This document shows, one piece after another, positions 50,797-58,953 of a stretch of DNA of 64,000 nt. The translations under genes were made by a program, and so were the position numbers. Source of the DNA: Candidatus Binatia bacterium. GTDB taxonomy: Bacteria; Desulfobacterota; Binatia; Bin18. How positions within the stretch are numbered: position 1 is the stretch's first letter; each line of letters starts with the position of its first letter. The DNA lies in NCBI GenBank assembly GCA_951812575.1, contig OX638322.1:3662501-3726500 (forward strand), written 5' to 3'. Under the pieces are notes generated by a model. It did not search any database and had not been told where the DNA came from. It saw only the letters and a list, made by a program, of their open reading frames with translations.

Positions 50797-52209
50797 TTGG
50801 CCTCGCATATTACGCCACTCAAAACCGCGGACCTGCCACCGCGCACCCGCTCGTTCTGGCAATTGGCCGGGCCGGGGGCGGTTCTGGTCGGTCTTTCCAT
50901 AGGCGCCGGCGAACTGGTGATGTGGCCGTGGATTACGGCCAAGTTTGGGGCCAGCATGATCTGGGCCGCGGCGCTAGGGGTCTTTCTGCAACTCTGGGTC
51001 AACCTTGAGATCGGCCGCTGGACCATCGTGACCGGCGAAGCGCCGTATACCGGCTTTGCTCGGGTCTGGATGGGCTTTATTTACATCCTGCTGTTTCTGA
51101 CCTTTGCCGGTCTGTTCCTGCCCGGCTGGGCCCGTGTTTCCGGTGCGGCCCTGAAGGGCCTTATCTTCGGACCGGACGGTCCCGGCGCGGACTGGATGTG
51201 GACCGGCCTGACCTTTGTGTTGATCGCCGCCACGCTCTTCGGTCCCAAAGTCATGTACCAGGCCATGGAACGGATCGTCATCGGTATGGTCGTCTTCATT
51301 ACGCTGGGGCTGGTTTTTGTGGCCTTCCAGGTCGGAACCATGGAACATGTTTTCGAGATGGCTCGCGGGCTGGTGAATTTTGGCCACATTGAATTGACGG
51401 AGGATTTCCCCTTCAGCCGCTTTTTCGGAGCCGTGGTGTTCGCCGGCGCCGGCGGAGCTGGCAACCTGTGGTACGCCTTTTATCTGCGCGACAAGAACAT
51501 CGGCATGGGGGCGCGTATGCCTCAACTCCAAAACCCGCTGCGGGGCGGGTCGAACGAGGAAGAGGCAACCGGCTATCTCTATCCGGAGACGGAGGCCAAC
51601 CAACGTGCCTTCAAGGGCTGGTTTCGCTGGATACGCCTGGATCAATGCCTGTTCTTCTGGGGGCTGAACAGCTTTACCATGTTTCTGTTCATGTTTGGGG
51701 TGCTGTGCGTCTTACGTCCCAGCGGTGTTGTTCCGGCCGAGGGACGGATTATCTGGGATATGTCGCTGATTCTGGAAAAATCTATGGGCGCGGTGGGATT
51801 TTATCTCTTTCTGGCAATCGGCATGGCCACGCTCTTCAGCACGCAATTGGTCAGCGTCGATGGCAACGCCCGTGTCTGGTCCTATATCGTCCGCACCAGC
51901 TTCCCGTTTGGGGCAAAGATAGACCAGGCCAAACTCTACGTTCCTTTTGCCGTCCTCTTTATGGTCGCCGGTACGGCCAGCACCTGGTTTTTTGAGCGTT
52001 TTGCCGTCACCGGCCTGGGCTTTCTGTTTAACGCCGCTCTGCTCAGCGGCCTGACCATGGCCCTGTATGTGCCCTTGATGCTGTATATGAATCTGCGCAA
52101 TCTACCGCCCTCGGCCCGACCGGGGCCGGTGTCGATTATCATGATGCTCACCGCCTCGGTGATATACGGCAGCTTTGCGCTGTACTCGCTATGGGTCACG
52201 ATTTTCTAA
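50797..52209 (+). CDS. Nramp-family-like membrane transporter
   Basis: 470 residues with about 11-12 helices. The start is TTG at 50797, preceded by AAGGAGG at 50785-50791; the upstream 72 codons have no support. It resembles the Nramp family, but the first-helix motif D-P-G-N is replaced by A-G-P-G-AVLVGLSIGAGEL and the sixth-helix M-P-H motif by FAGAGGAGNLWY. Canonical Mn/Fe binding residues are therefore missing, so the substrate may be another metal or not a metal. It is convergent with the PIN toxin at 52233. Confidence 0.82.
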   Translation: MASHITPLKTADLPPRTRSFWQLAGPGAVLVGLSIGAGELVMWPWITAKFGASMIWAAALGVFLQLWVNLEIGRWTIVTGEAPYTGFARVWMGFIYILLFLTFAGLFLPGWARVSGAALKGLIFGPDGPGADWMWTGLTFVLIAATLFGPKVMYQAMERIVIGMVVFITLGLVFVAFQVGTMEHVFEMARGLVNFGHIELTEDFPFSRFFGAVVFAGAGGAGNLWYAFYLRDKNIGMGARMPQLQNPLRGGSNEEEATGYLYPETEANQRAFKGWFRWIRLDQCLFFWGLNSFTMFLFMFGVLCVLRPSGVVPAEGRIIWDMSLILEKSMGAVGFYLFLAIGMATLFSTQLVSVDGNARVWSYIVRTSFPFGAKIDQAKLYVPFAVLFMVAGTASTWFFERFAVTGLGFLFNAALLSGLTMALYVPLMLYMNLRNLPPSARPGPVSIIMMLTASVIYGSFALYSLWVTIF

Positions 52210-52232
52210 AGGCGACTCTACCTTTCGGCCTG

Positions 52233-52652
52233 TCAACGTGGCGGGACAATGCGGAATTTCCGTCTCCCAACAATACGATAGGTCTCGAAATCATTATGGT
52301 CGATCGTGCAGATCGTGGACAACGACTCCCGCTGAGCAAGACGCACCAGGGTCGCGTCGGCAAAGTCCATGGGATGGTCGCTGTATCGCTTCATGAGCCG
52401 GTCCAAGTCTGGCATATCGGAGTCCGTTATCGGCAAAACAACAATGGCCCCTGAGCGCACGAACCGCCATGCCGCTTCAACATCATGTGGATGATCACTG
52501 AGAAGATGGAAGAGTTCTGTAAGGACGGCGGCTGTCGTAGCAAGGGGAAGACGAAGTGCGGTGAAAGCTGTGACACATTGATCATGCCAGCGATCCTTCC
52601 CATTCAGCAGGGCGAGAATCGCTCCGGTATCAATGAGCCCGTATGCCTGCAT
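52233..52652 (-). CDS. PIN-domain toxin (VapC-like)
   Basis: 139 residues: YGLIDTGAILALLNGKDRWH (first Asp), AAVLTELFHLLSDH (Glu), HPMDFADATLVRLAQ (Asp pair) and CTIDHNDFETYR (last Asp), a complete PIN site. The ATG at 52652 overlaps the end of the antitoxin gene by 23 bases; the longer frame to 52715 is rejected because it would overlap further. Predicted RNase toxin. Confidence 0.9.
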   Translation of the reverse strand: MQAYGLIDTGAILALLNGKDRWHDQCVTAFTALRLPLATTAAVLTELFHLLSDHPHDVEAAWRFVRSGAIVVLPITDSDMPDLDRLMKRYSDHPMDFADATLVRLAQRESLSTICTIDHNDFETYRIVGRRKFRIVPPR

Positions 52653-52926
52653 GTCGCTCTCGGATTTTTCTGCGAACTCGCTCTTTCGCCAGTGTTGCCA
52701 GATCAGGGCCTCCACTGCTCAGCGTTCCGAAACACTCTTGGGCGGTGGAGTGTAAACGCTGCTGTTGTTCGTCCTCCCCTTTGAGCCAGGAAGATTCTTG
52801 CAACCAGCTGCGCACAATAGAGTCAAGTAATTTGGCAACGCTGGTCTTTTCGGTATGAGCGACTCGTTCGAGCGCGTTTTTCAGGTTGGTATCCACCCGC
52901 CAGCTATACACCTCTGTCTTGTTCAT
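52630..52926 (-). CDS. ribbon-helix-helix antitoxin
   Basis: 98 residues. EVYSWRVDTNLKNALERVAHTEKTSVAKLLDSIVRSWL fits a ribbon-helix-helix DNA-binding domain with its typical V-A-K-L-L second helix; the basic C-terminal KERVRRKIRERHAG probably binds the PIN partner. ATG at 52926, seven bases from the predicted -10 box; the upstream in-frame codons are not supported. Confidence 0.85.
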   Translation of the reverse strand: MNKTEVYSWRVDTNLKNALERVAHTEKTSVAKLLDSIVRSWLQESSWLKGEDEQQQRLHSTAQECFGTLSSGGPDLATLAKERVRRKIRERHAGIRAH

Positions 52927-52962
52927 GCACGACAGTGTAGTGCATTCTTGGTGAGGGGTCAA
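52924..52962 (-). promoter_or_regulatory. antitoxin promoter with inverted repeat over the start codon
   Basis: On the minus strand TTGACC (52962-52957) and TACACT (52939-52934) are 17 bases apart. The start codon at 52926 follows after seven bases, so the mRNA should begin at or next to the ATG. An inverted repeat ATGCAC (52925-52930) and GTGCAT (52940-52945) flanks the -10 box, a likely antitoxin operator. Confidence 0.6.
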
Positions 52963-53058
52963 AAAGGGAATAGTGCGATCCGGCTGACGCGAGGAAGTAG
53001 GTTGCGGGGTGTGGCACTTCTGGGTAGAAGTTTCTCACTCTATTGTCTGGAGGCCGAT

Positions 53059-53121
53059 ATGTCCCTGCTGATAAAGATGGCTGGACTCCTGCTGCTCTCT
53101 TTTGGTGGGATTATCTGCTGA
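53059..53121 (+). CDS. possible 20-residue membrane peptide
   Basis: A short ATG frame with GGAGGCCGAT immediately upstream encodes MSLLIKMAGL followed by LLLSFGGIIC, a single hydrophobic helix with one Lys near the front and a Cys at the end. It ends 30 bases before the SDR gene at 53152. The clean ribosome site and the helix-like composition favour a real small membrane protein or a leader; chance cannot be excluded without homologues. Confidence 0.35.
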   Translation: MSLLIKMAGLLLLSFGGIIC

Positions 53122-53151
53122 GTCTGTACGAACGGTGAGAAGGGAGAGGGT

Positions 53152-53853
53152 ATGGCTGGAGCTGTGTGTTTGATTACTGGTGTGGGCCCTGGAACCGGAG
53201 CGTCGCTCAGCCGCCGTTTTGCCCAAGGCGGCTATCGCGTGGCCATGCTGGCCCGGACCCAGGAGCGTTTGTCGCAACTGGAGAAAGAAATTACAGACTC
53301 GCGCGGCTATGTGTGCGACGTGTCTGACGAAGCCGCGGTCAACGCTACTGTCGCCCAGGTGAAAGAAGAAATGGGCGCGCCTGAAATCCTGATCCACAAT
53401 GCGGTGGGTGGCGCGTTCGGCACTTTTCTTGAAATCGAACCGCAAACGCTGGCTGACAATTTCCAGGTCAATACGATGGGCCTGCTGTATCTGGCCAGGG
53501 CCGTCGCCCCGGATATGATCGAAGCCGGCAAGGGCGTCATCCTATCCTCCGGGAATACCTCTGCATTACGGGGGAAGCCCCGTTTTGCCGGCTTTGCCCC
53601 GACCAAAGCCGCCCAGCGTATCCTCTCGGAGTCCATGGCTCGTACCCTGGGGCCCCAGGGCATTCATGTCGCCTATATCGTCATTGATGCGGTAATTGAC
53701 CTGGCCTGGACACGCAAGATGCTGCCCGACAAGCCGGACGATTTTTTCATTCAGCCGTCAGCCATCGCCGACACGGCCTACCACGTCGCCCATCAGGACC
53801 GCTCGGGTTGGTCGTTCAATGTGGAAGTCCGGCCGTTTGGCGAGGAATGGTAG
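53152..53853 (+). CDS. SDR-fold protein lacking the catalytic tyrosine
   Basis: 233 residues. The cofactor loop reads TGVGPGTGAS and the serine is in LSSGNTSALRG, but the Y-x3-K site reads GFAPTKAAQ, with Phe in place of Tyr and the Lys kept. The G-x-P-G-T-G loop and H-N-A-V-G instead of N-N-A-G mark an SDR subgroup of uncertain activity. GGAGAGGG precedes the ATG at 53152. It may bind NAD(P)H without classical reduction. It converges with the cupin gene. Confidence 0.87.
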   Translation: MAGAVCLITGVGPGTGASLSRRFAQGGYRVAMLARTQERLSQLEKEITDSRGYVCDVSDEAAVNATVAQVKEEMGAPEILIHNAVGGAFGTFLEIEPQTLADNFQVNTMGLLYLARAVAPDMIEAGKGVILSSGNTSALRGKPRFAGFAPTKAAQRILSESMARTLGPQGIHVAYIVIDAVIDLAWTRKMLPDKPDDFFIQPSAIADTAYHVAHQDRSGWSFNVEVRPFGEEW

Positions 53854-53875
53854 AGGCTGTTGCGGGCTGGCTGCC

Positions 53876-54349
53876 CTAGTAGGGCCTCCCGTCTTTGTGC
53901 GTAAACGCCCAGGTGCCATCGGCTTCGGATTTTGCGCAAATATCATCGTCAGGATAGACCACACCATCTCCTGACGTTCGATCACCTATCTCAAGATACG
54001 TCACCGTGTTTTCCGAACGATTCAGAAGATGGTGAGCGCTTCCTTCGCCCGCCTTAAATCCAACGCATTCGCCAGGGCTCAGGACAGATTCGCGGCTTCC
54101 GTAGACCAAGGTTGGCGTTCCACTCAATATATAGACGAATTCGTCCTGTTGAGAATGCTGATGTTTCAACGCGGACATCGACCCTGGGGACAATGCGGTC
54201 AGGTTGACTCCAAAATTTTTCAAATGAAAAAAATCCCCGAGTTTTCTCTTGATCCGGCCATTCATCAGCGACGCGTATGGCTCGGGGTAATTCGATTTCT
54301 TTGAAGGCGCCGGAACCTCTTCCGTGGGGATTGGTCTCAGCGAACTCAT
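53876..54349 (-). CDS. cupin-domain protein
   Basis: 157 residues. LKHQHSQQDEFVYILSGTPTLV matches cupin motif 1 (H-x-H...E), and GECVGFKAGEGSAHHLLNRSENTVTYLEIGDR matches motif 2 with its histidine. The metal site looks complete. Many such single-cupin proteins act on sugars or amino acids as isomerases or stress factors; its role here is unknown. It is divergent from the HTH-citrate synthase gene across a perfect palindrome at 54402-54423, so both may share a regulator. Confidence 0.9.
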   Translation of the reverse strand: MSSLRPIPTEEVPAPSKKSNYPEPYASLMNGRIKRKLGDFFHLKNFGVNLTALSPGSMSALKHQHSQQDEFVYILSGTPTLVYGSRESVLSPGECVGFKAGEGSAHHLLNRSENTVTYLEIGDRTSGDGVVYPDDDICAKSEADGTWAFTHKDGRPY

Positions 54350-54395
54350 AAAATTTCCTCCTCTAATGATTCGACCCTAGATTCCTCTTTTCATA

Positions 54396-54426
54396 TTGTC
54401 AATATTGATTTATAAATCAATATAAG
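54396..54426 (+). promoter_or_regulatory. MerR-type promoter with 19-bp spacer and perfect palindrome
   Basis: TTGTCA (54396-54401) and TATAAG (54421-54426) are separated by 19 bases instead of 17. A perfect 22-bp palindrome, 54402-54423 (left arm ATATTGATT, centre TATA), fills the spacer. This is the known architecture of promoters activated by MerR-family regulators, which twist overlong spacers to align the boxes. The downstream gene encodes a MerR-like DNA-binding domain, so autoregulation is likely. The cupin gene lies on the other side. Confidence 0.7.
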
Positions 54427-54450
54427 AACGAAAAGGGAAAGGGAGAAACC

Positions 54451-55683
54451 GTGCTGAGCAAGCGCTATCTAACGACCAAGGAAGTCTGTGCCGAGTTGGG
54501 AATAACTGCGCCTACACTATATGCCTATGTCAGCCGAGGGCTTATTCGGTCTGAGCCTACCAGGGGGAAGACCCGGGCACGGCGCTATGCGACGGAAGAT
54601 GTCCAACGCCTAAAAGAGCGCAAAAAACTGAGACGCGACCCGGCGAAATTAACAAAGCTGACAGCTGATGCTCTGCACTGGGGAACGCCGCTCTTAGATT
54701 CGGCGATTACACTCATTGACGCTGGGCACTTATTTTATCGTGGGTATAATGTTGCCGATCTTGTCAAGGAGTACGACGTTGAGGCGGTTGCTGGTCTCAT
54801 ATGGCTTGAAAGTTTAGAGGTCGGACAACTCGGTTTGTTGCCCTCTCCACCTTTATCACTCTCGAAAACTACTCGCGCTATTGCTCGAACAGCACGGGCG
54901 CTTCCCCCGCTAGAAAGGTTTCAAGCCGTTTTGCCCTTTATCTCTCAAGAAGACTTAAAGGCTTACGATAAGCGACCTCAGGCCATCGCTCGAGCTGGGG
55001 CGTGTCTGCTTCAGTCTCTTGTTCTTGTTGCCACTGAACAGGAGCGTTCGCAGGCATCTCTGGCCCAAACGCTACAGCAGGGCTGGGCGCCTAGTGATCC
55101 TCGGGCTACAGAGCTTTTCACTCTAGCCTTGATTCTGTGTGCGGATCACGAGCTGAATGTATCTTCCTTTACAGCACGCTGTGTGGCTTCAGCCCAGGCA
55201 ACACTCTATTCGGCTGTGCTGGCGGGCTTATCTGCTTTGCTCGGCGTTAGACATGGTGGACAAACTGGCCAGGTGGAAGCGCTCCTCCGGGAGGTACAAA
55301 CGTCGAGGCGGGCGAAAACGCTCATTGCAGACCGGTTGCGACGAGGGGAATCGATTCCTGGCTTTGGTCATAGGTTGTATCCGGACGGTGACCCACGCGC
55401 CAAGCTCCTGCTGAAACAACTCGGAAAGAGATACTCTGGCTCTCCAGCTCTCACTCTCGCCACGAGTGTCGCCTCCCAGGCTCACAAGATGACCGGTGAA
55501 CATCCGACTATTGATTTTGCTCTCGTATCGCTAGCGAACGTACTGCAATTAGCACATGGTTCAGCTTTGGCTATTTTCGCATTAGGGCGGACAATAGGCT
55601 GGGTTGGCCATGTCATAGAGCAATATAAAGCTGACCGTTTAATTCGACCAAGGGCGCGGTATATAGGAAAGGTCCCTGTCTAA
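54451..55683 (+). CDS. citrate synthase-like protein with N-terminal MerR-type HTH
   Basis: 410 residues. Residues 5-57 form a MerR/helix-turn-helix_17-like domain (YLTTKEVCAELGITAPTLYAY with the RRYATEDV wing). From about 70 on it is a citrate synthase fold: ADHELN (His233), RHGG (His268), GFGHRLYP (His307) and IDFAL (Asp355). These match the three catalytic residues of the enzyme (268, 307, 355), so activity may be retained. GTG start with AAAGGGAG upstream. The AT content looks higher than in its neighbours, which may point to transfer. Possible roles: metabolite-sensing regulator, or an enzyme controlling its own gene. Confidence 0.9.
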   Translation: MLSKRYLTTKEVCAELGITAPTLYAYVSRGLIRSEPTRGKTRARRYATEDVQRLKERKKLRRDPAKLTKLTADALHWGTPLLDSAITLIDAGHLFYRGYNVADLVKEYDVEAVAGLIWLESLEVGQLGLLPSPPLSLSKTTRAIARTARALPPLERFQAVLPFISQEDLKAYDKRPQAIARAGACLLQSLVLVATEQERSQASLAQTLQQGWAPSDPRATELFTLALILCADHELNVSSFTARCVASAQATLYSAVLAGLSALLGVRHGGQTGQVEALLREVQTSRRAKTLIADRLRRGESIPGFGHRLYPDGDPRAKLLLKQLGKRYSGSPALTLATSVASQAHKMTGEHPTIDFALVSLANVLQLAHGSALAIFALGRTIGWVGHVIEQYKADRLIRPRARYIGKVPV

Positions 55684-55880
55684 AATCCTTCTGCCTACTT
55701 GGTAAATCCGCGGATATCAGGTATGGCACGACCGCCTGGAAGTCAGCCTGTTTAACAAAGTAACGGTAGACACGATTAAGGGCTGCATATAGATTTCTCA
55801 GCCGTCATAAAAAATTCGCGTGACAGCCTTTTCCCCACCCGCTCCTGTCTCACGGAAAACCTTAAAGGAATATACCTGCG

Positions 55881-57623
55881 ATGGGACCACAAACCGCCAA
55901 ATCTACAAGTAGCGTCCGCTACCAACCGGACGAGCGGCCGCCGCGTGCGCTTGCCGCTGGTCTTGGCCTCCAGGCCGCCGTCCTCGTTTTTACACCAATA
56001 ATCACTTTACCACTCGTCGTGCTGAAAGCGGCAGACCAGAGTGAAGCCTATATCTCGTGGGCCATCTTCATGGCTGTGATCATCAGTGGGATCACCACGC
56101 TCGTACAGGCCGTGCGGGTCGGACGGTTCGGGGCCGGACATATCTTGATCATGGGCACCTCCGGCTCATTTATCGCTGTCTGTATCACGGCGCTCACGGA
56201 GGGCGGGCCCGCTCTGCTGGCGACCCTGATTATCATATCATCGGCGATCCAGTTCGCGCTGGCGGCACGCTTGTCGCTGCTCCGGCGTGTTGTCACACCG
56301 GTCGTGTCCGGTACGGTCCTCGCCCTGATTGTCATCTCCATTGCCCCGGTCGTCTTCGACATGCTGACGGATGTGCCCGAGGGCACGCCGGCGTCCGCAG
56401 CTCCGGTATGCGTCGTCATCACTCTAGGCACGATCGTGGCTCTGAGCCTGCGCGCGCCGGACGCCTGGCGGCTGTGGGCCCCGGTCATCGGGCTGGGTGG
56501 AGGTTGTGTCGTCGCCGCGTTCTTCGGCCTCTACGATGTGCAGGGCGTTGCCGACGCGGCGTGGGTCGGCCTGCCGAATATCGCCTGGCCGGGCCTCGAC
56601 CTCACGTTTGACGGGCGCTTCTGGTTGCTCCTGCCGTCGTTCGTATTAGTGACCCTGATCGGAGCCGTCGACACGATCGCGGACGCCACAGCCATTCAGC
56701 GTATCTCATGGCGCGACCGGCGGGCGGTTGATCTGCGCGTCGTCCAGGGCGCGGTCAATGCCGACGGCCTCGGCAACCTGCTGTCCGGCCTGGCCGGTAC
56801 CATCCCGAACGCCACCTATTCAACCAGCCTGTCGCTGGCCGAACTGACGGGGGTCGGCGCGCGGAGCGTTGGCGTATATATCGGGCTTATTTTTCTCGGT
56901 CTGGCTTTCCTGCCCAAAGTGACGGCCCTCCTGATCGCTATTCCCGCGCCTGTGGTCGGCGCCTATGTGTTCGTGCTGCTGGCGCTGGTCTTCGTCCAGG
57001 CACTGAAGCTGATGGTGCAGGATGGGATTGACGCGCGCATGTCGCTCATCGTCGGGATCGGGTTCTGGGTTGGGGTGGGCTTTCAGAATCAGGCGATCTT
57101 CGCCGACTCTCTTGGCGAGACCTTGGGCAAGGTGCTCGAAAACGGCATGACGGCCGGCGGCTTAACTCTGCTCGCGCTGCTCCTGTTCATGGAGTTGACT
57201 GCGCCCCGGCGGAGCCGCCTGGCAATGGAGCTGGATATTGCGGGCCTGCCCAAGCTTGACGCCTTCCTGCGCGCGTTAGCGGCACGCATGCGCTGGAACT
57301 CCGTAGCCGTGGAACGCCTCTGCTCGGCCGGGGAGGAGGCGCTGCTAAGCCTCGCCCATCAGGAAGAGGATGAGACTCAGCGTGAAGGGCGGCGCCTGCT
57401 CGTGGTGGCGCGGAACGACCACGGAACTGCGGACCTGGAATTCATCGCCGCACTCGGGGAAGACAACCTGGAAGACCGCATGCTGATCTTGAGAGAGCAG
57501 GTTGACCGGCCGGGCGAGCGCGAACTCTCGCTCCGCCTGCTCCGGCACTACGCGTCGTCCGTCCGGCACCAGCAGTATCATGACATCGACATCGTGACTG
57601 TCCGCGTAGACGGCTCCGGGTAG
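55881..57623 (+). CDS. xanthine/uracil permease family with C-terminal GHKL-like domain
   Basis: 580 residues. Residues 1-435 form a NAT/NCS2 nucleobase permease: LGLQAAVLVFTPIITLPLVVLKA, GTSGSFIAVCITAL, VVSGTVLALIVISIAP, DTIADATAIQRISW, and the conserved PNATYSTSLSLAELTGVGARS with about 12-14 helices. Residues 437-580 form an extra soluble part. RMRWNSVAVERLCSAGEEALLSL resembles the N-box of anti-sigma/histidine-kinase-like ATPases, but no clear G-boxes are visible, so it may be a degenerate sensor. CTTAAAGGAA precedes the ATG. The 197-base upstream gap shows no recognised purine riboswitch. Confidence 0.88.
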   Translation: MGPQTAKSTSSVRYQPDERPPRALAAGLGLQAAVLVFTPIITLPLVVLKAADQSEAYISWAIFMAVIISGITTLVQAVRVGRFGAGHILIMGTSGSFIAVCITALTEGGPALLATLIIISSAIQFALAARLSLLRRVVTPVVSGTVLALIVISIAPVVFDMLTDVPEGTPASAAPVCVVITLGTIVALSLRAPDAWRLWAPVIGLGGGCVVAAFFGLYDVQGVADAAWVGLPNIAWPGLDLTFDGRFWLLLPSFVLVTLIGAVDTIADATAIQRISWRDRRAVDLRVVQGAVNADGLGNLLSGLAGTIPNATYSTSLSLAELTGVGARSVGVYIGLIFLGLAFLPKVTALLIAIPAPVVGAYVFVLLALVFVQALKLMVQDGIDARMSLIVGIGFWVGVGFQNQAIFADSLGETLGKVLENGMTAGGLTLLALLLFMELTAPRRSRLAMELDIAGLPKLDAFLRALAARMRWNSVAVERLCSAGEEALLSLAHQEEDETQREGRRLLVVARNDHGTADLEFIAALGEDNLEDRMLILREQVDRPGERELSLRLLRHYASSVRHQQYHDIDIVTVRVDGSG

Positions 57624-57636
57624 CTTCCTGCGCTAC

Positions 57637-58488
57637 TCAAAGTCGCTGGCACTGCGGACAAAAATGCGTACTGCGCTGCCCGACCAGGGTGCGCTCAATC
57701 GGGGTCCAACAGCGCCGGCAGGGCTGGCCCGTTCGGCCATAGACCCGAAAGAAATTCTGGTAATTGCCTTCAGGATAGACCCAATCAATGGCCGCGCCGT
57801 TATGCTTGATGCCGTCGTTCAGAGATGCTCGGATTGCTTTATGCAGCGCGGCGACCTGGCGACCATTAAGCTCAGCAGCCCGGTAAAAAGGGTGGAGTCT
57901 GGCCCGCCAGAGCGCTTCGTCCGCATAAATATTGCCCACCCCGGCAATAAAAGACTGATTCAGCAACAGTGCCTTGAGCCCACCGGTTTTTTTGGCAATG
58001 AGTGGACGAAAGCGTCGCAGCGTGAAATCCGATTCTAACGGTTCAGGGCCGAGATGACCGGTCACGGTTTCGAGGTCGTCCACGCAATAGACCCGCCCAA
58101 ACTTGCGTGCGTCATGAAAATGCAGTGTATAGCCCGTATCGAAACCACAGGTGAAGTGCACATGCTTGTGCCGTGGATAGCCGGTTTTGCGAACCTCAAT
58201 CCGCCCGCTCATTTTGAGGTGGATGATGAGATACCGAACGGAGGCGTCTGCGCCGGACTGCAAGGTCAAAACGATGTATTTCCCGCGCCGTCCAAGGGAT
58301 TCGATCCGGTGGCCGGGCAAGGTGCGGGTGACTGCTCGAATGGACGGCCGTATGGAATTCTGCCAATTCCCCCAGGCATGGGTGATCTCCGCTCCCACGG
58401 GAGAAGGGTAGGTTGGCAGTCCGGCCTCCGCGGGTTCACCACGTGTGAGCTTGCGGACAATGGTTTCCACTTCCGGGAGTTCGGGCAT
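57637..58488 (-). CDS. mutM: formamidopyrimidine-DNA glycosylase
   Basis: 283 residues. The N-terminal M-P-E-L-P-E-V-E-T gives the catalytic Pro2 and Glu3 after Met removal. LLNQSFIAGVGNIYADEALW is the helix-two-turn-helix, and the C-terminal zinc finger has C-R-R-C and C-P-Q-C pairs (GQPCRRCW, THFCPQC). It removes 8-oxoguanine and related lesions. Size and motifs are standard. It converges with the permease gene and is divergent from the VOC gene. Confidence 0.96.
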   Translation of the reverse strand: MPELPEVETIVRKLTRGEPAEAGLPTYPSPVGAEITHAWGNWQNSIRPSIRAVTRTLPGHRIESLGRRGKYIVLTLQSGADASVRYLIIHLKMSGRIEVRKTGYPRHKHVHFTCGFDTGYTLHFHDARKFGRVYCVDDLETVTGHLGPEPLESDFTLRRFRPLIAKKTGGLKALLLNQSFIAGVGNIYADEALWRARLHPFYRAAELNGRQVAALHKAIRASLNDGIKHNGAAIDWVYPEGNYQNFFRVYGRTGQPCRRCWTPIERTLVGQRSTHFCPQCQRL

Positions 58489-58553
58489 AGCCTATAGCCT
58501 CTCCATTAAAAAGTTGATAGCTGAACGCCAAGGAAAGAGGAGGAAATTCGGAC

Positions 58554-58907
58554 ATGGCAGTGAAAAAGTTTTCAAGCGCGTACTACGTGGTCAACAATAT
58601 GGACCAGGCGGTCAATTTTTACCAGGATATCCTGGGTCTCGACGTCAAATTTCGCGACGGCGATCGCTGGACCCAGTTCGATGTGAATGGGGTTGGAGTA
58701 GCCCTGGCCGACCCAAGTGAAGGCTCGGTCCCTCCGGGTGGCGGGGCAACCGTTGTGCTGGAGGTCGAGGACCTCGGAGAAATGCGTGAGAAGCTGACCC
58801 AAAACGGCGTCACGGTCAACGAGACCGTGGACATGGGTGGACACGGCAAATACTTCACCGCCGTAGACCCGGCCGGCAATATCGTCCAGATCTTCGCCCG
58901 CTCGTAG
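58554..58907 (+). CDS. VOC-superfamily (glyoxalase/dioxygenase-fold) protein
   Basis: 117 residues: SSAYYVVNNMDQAVNFYQDILGLDVKFRDGDRWTQFDVNGVGVALADP and, later, GKYFTAVDPAGNIVQIFARS. This is one vicinal-oxygen-chelate domain of the glyoxalase/bleomycin-resistance type. The first metal histidine is replaced (SSAYYVV), so the metal site may be incomplete. GAGGAGGAAATTCGGAC precedes the ATG. It could be a small binding protein or lyase; function open. Confidence 0.88.
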   Translation: MAVKKFSSAYYVVNNMDQAVNFYQDILGLDVKFRDGDRWTQFDVNGVGVALADPSEGSVPPGGGATVVLEVEDLGEMREKLTQNGVTVNETVDMGGHGKYFTAVDPAGNIVQIFARS

Positions 58908-58953
58908 AGGTGGAGTATGGGTGTGTGCTATTAGGGGAGTGGAGAGACAGGAT

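Noticed and set aside
55613..55804. Minus-strand open stretch of 64 codons that looks protein-like (for example RNLYAALNRVYRYFVKQADF)
   Set aside because: It lacks a start codon and ribosome site, runs into the 3' end of the citrate synthase gene, and matches no family I know. Could be a relic; not supported.
55684..55880. Possible purine riboswitch before the nucleobase permease
   Set aside because: No conserved purine, xanthine or PreQ1 aptamer core can be found; only a plain ribosome site before the ATG.
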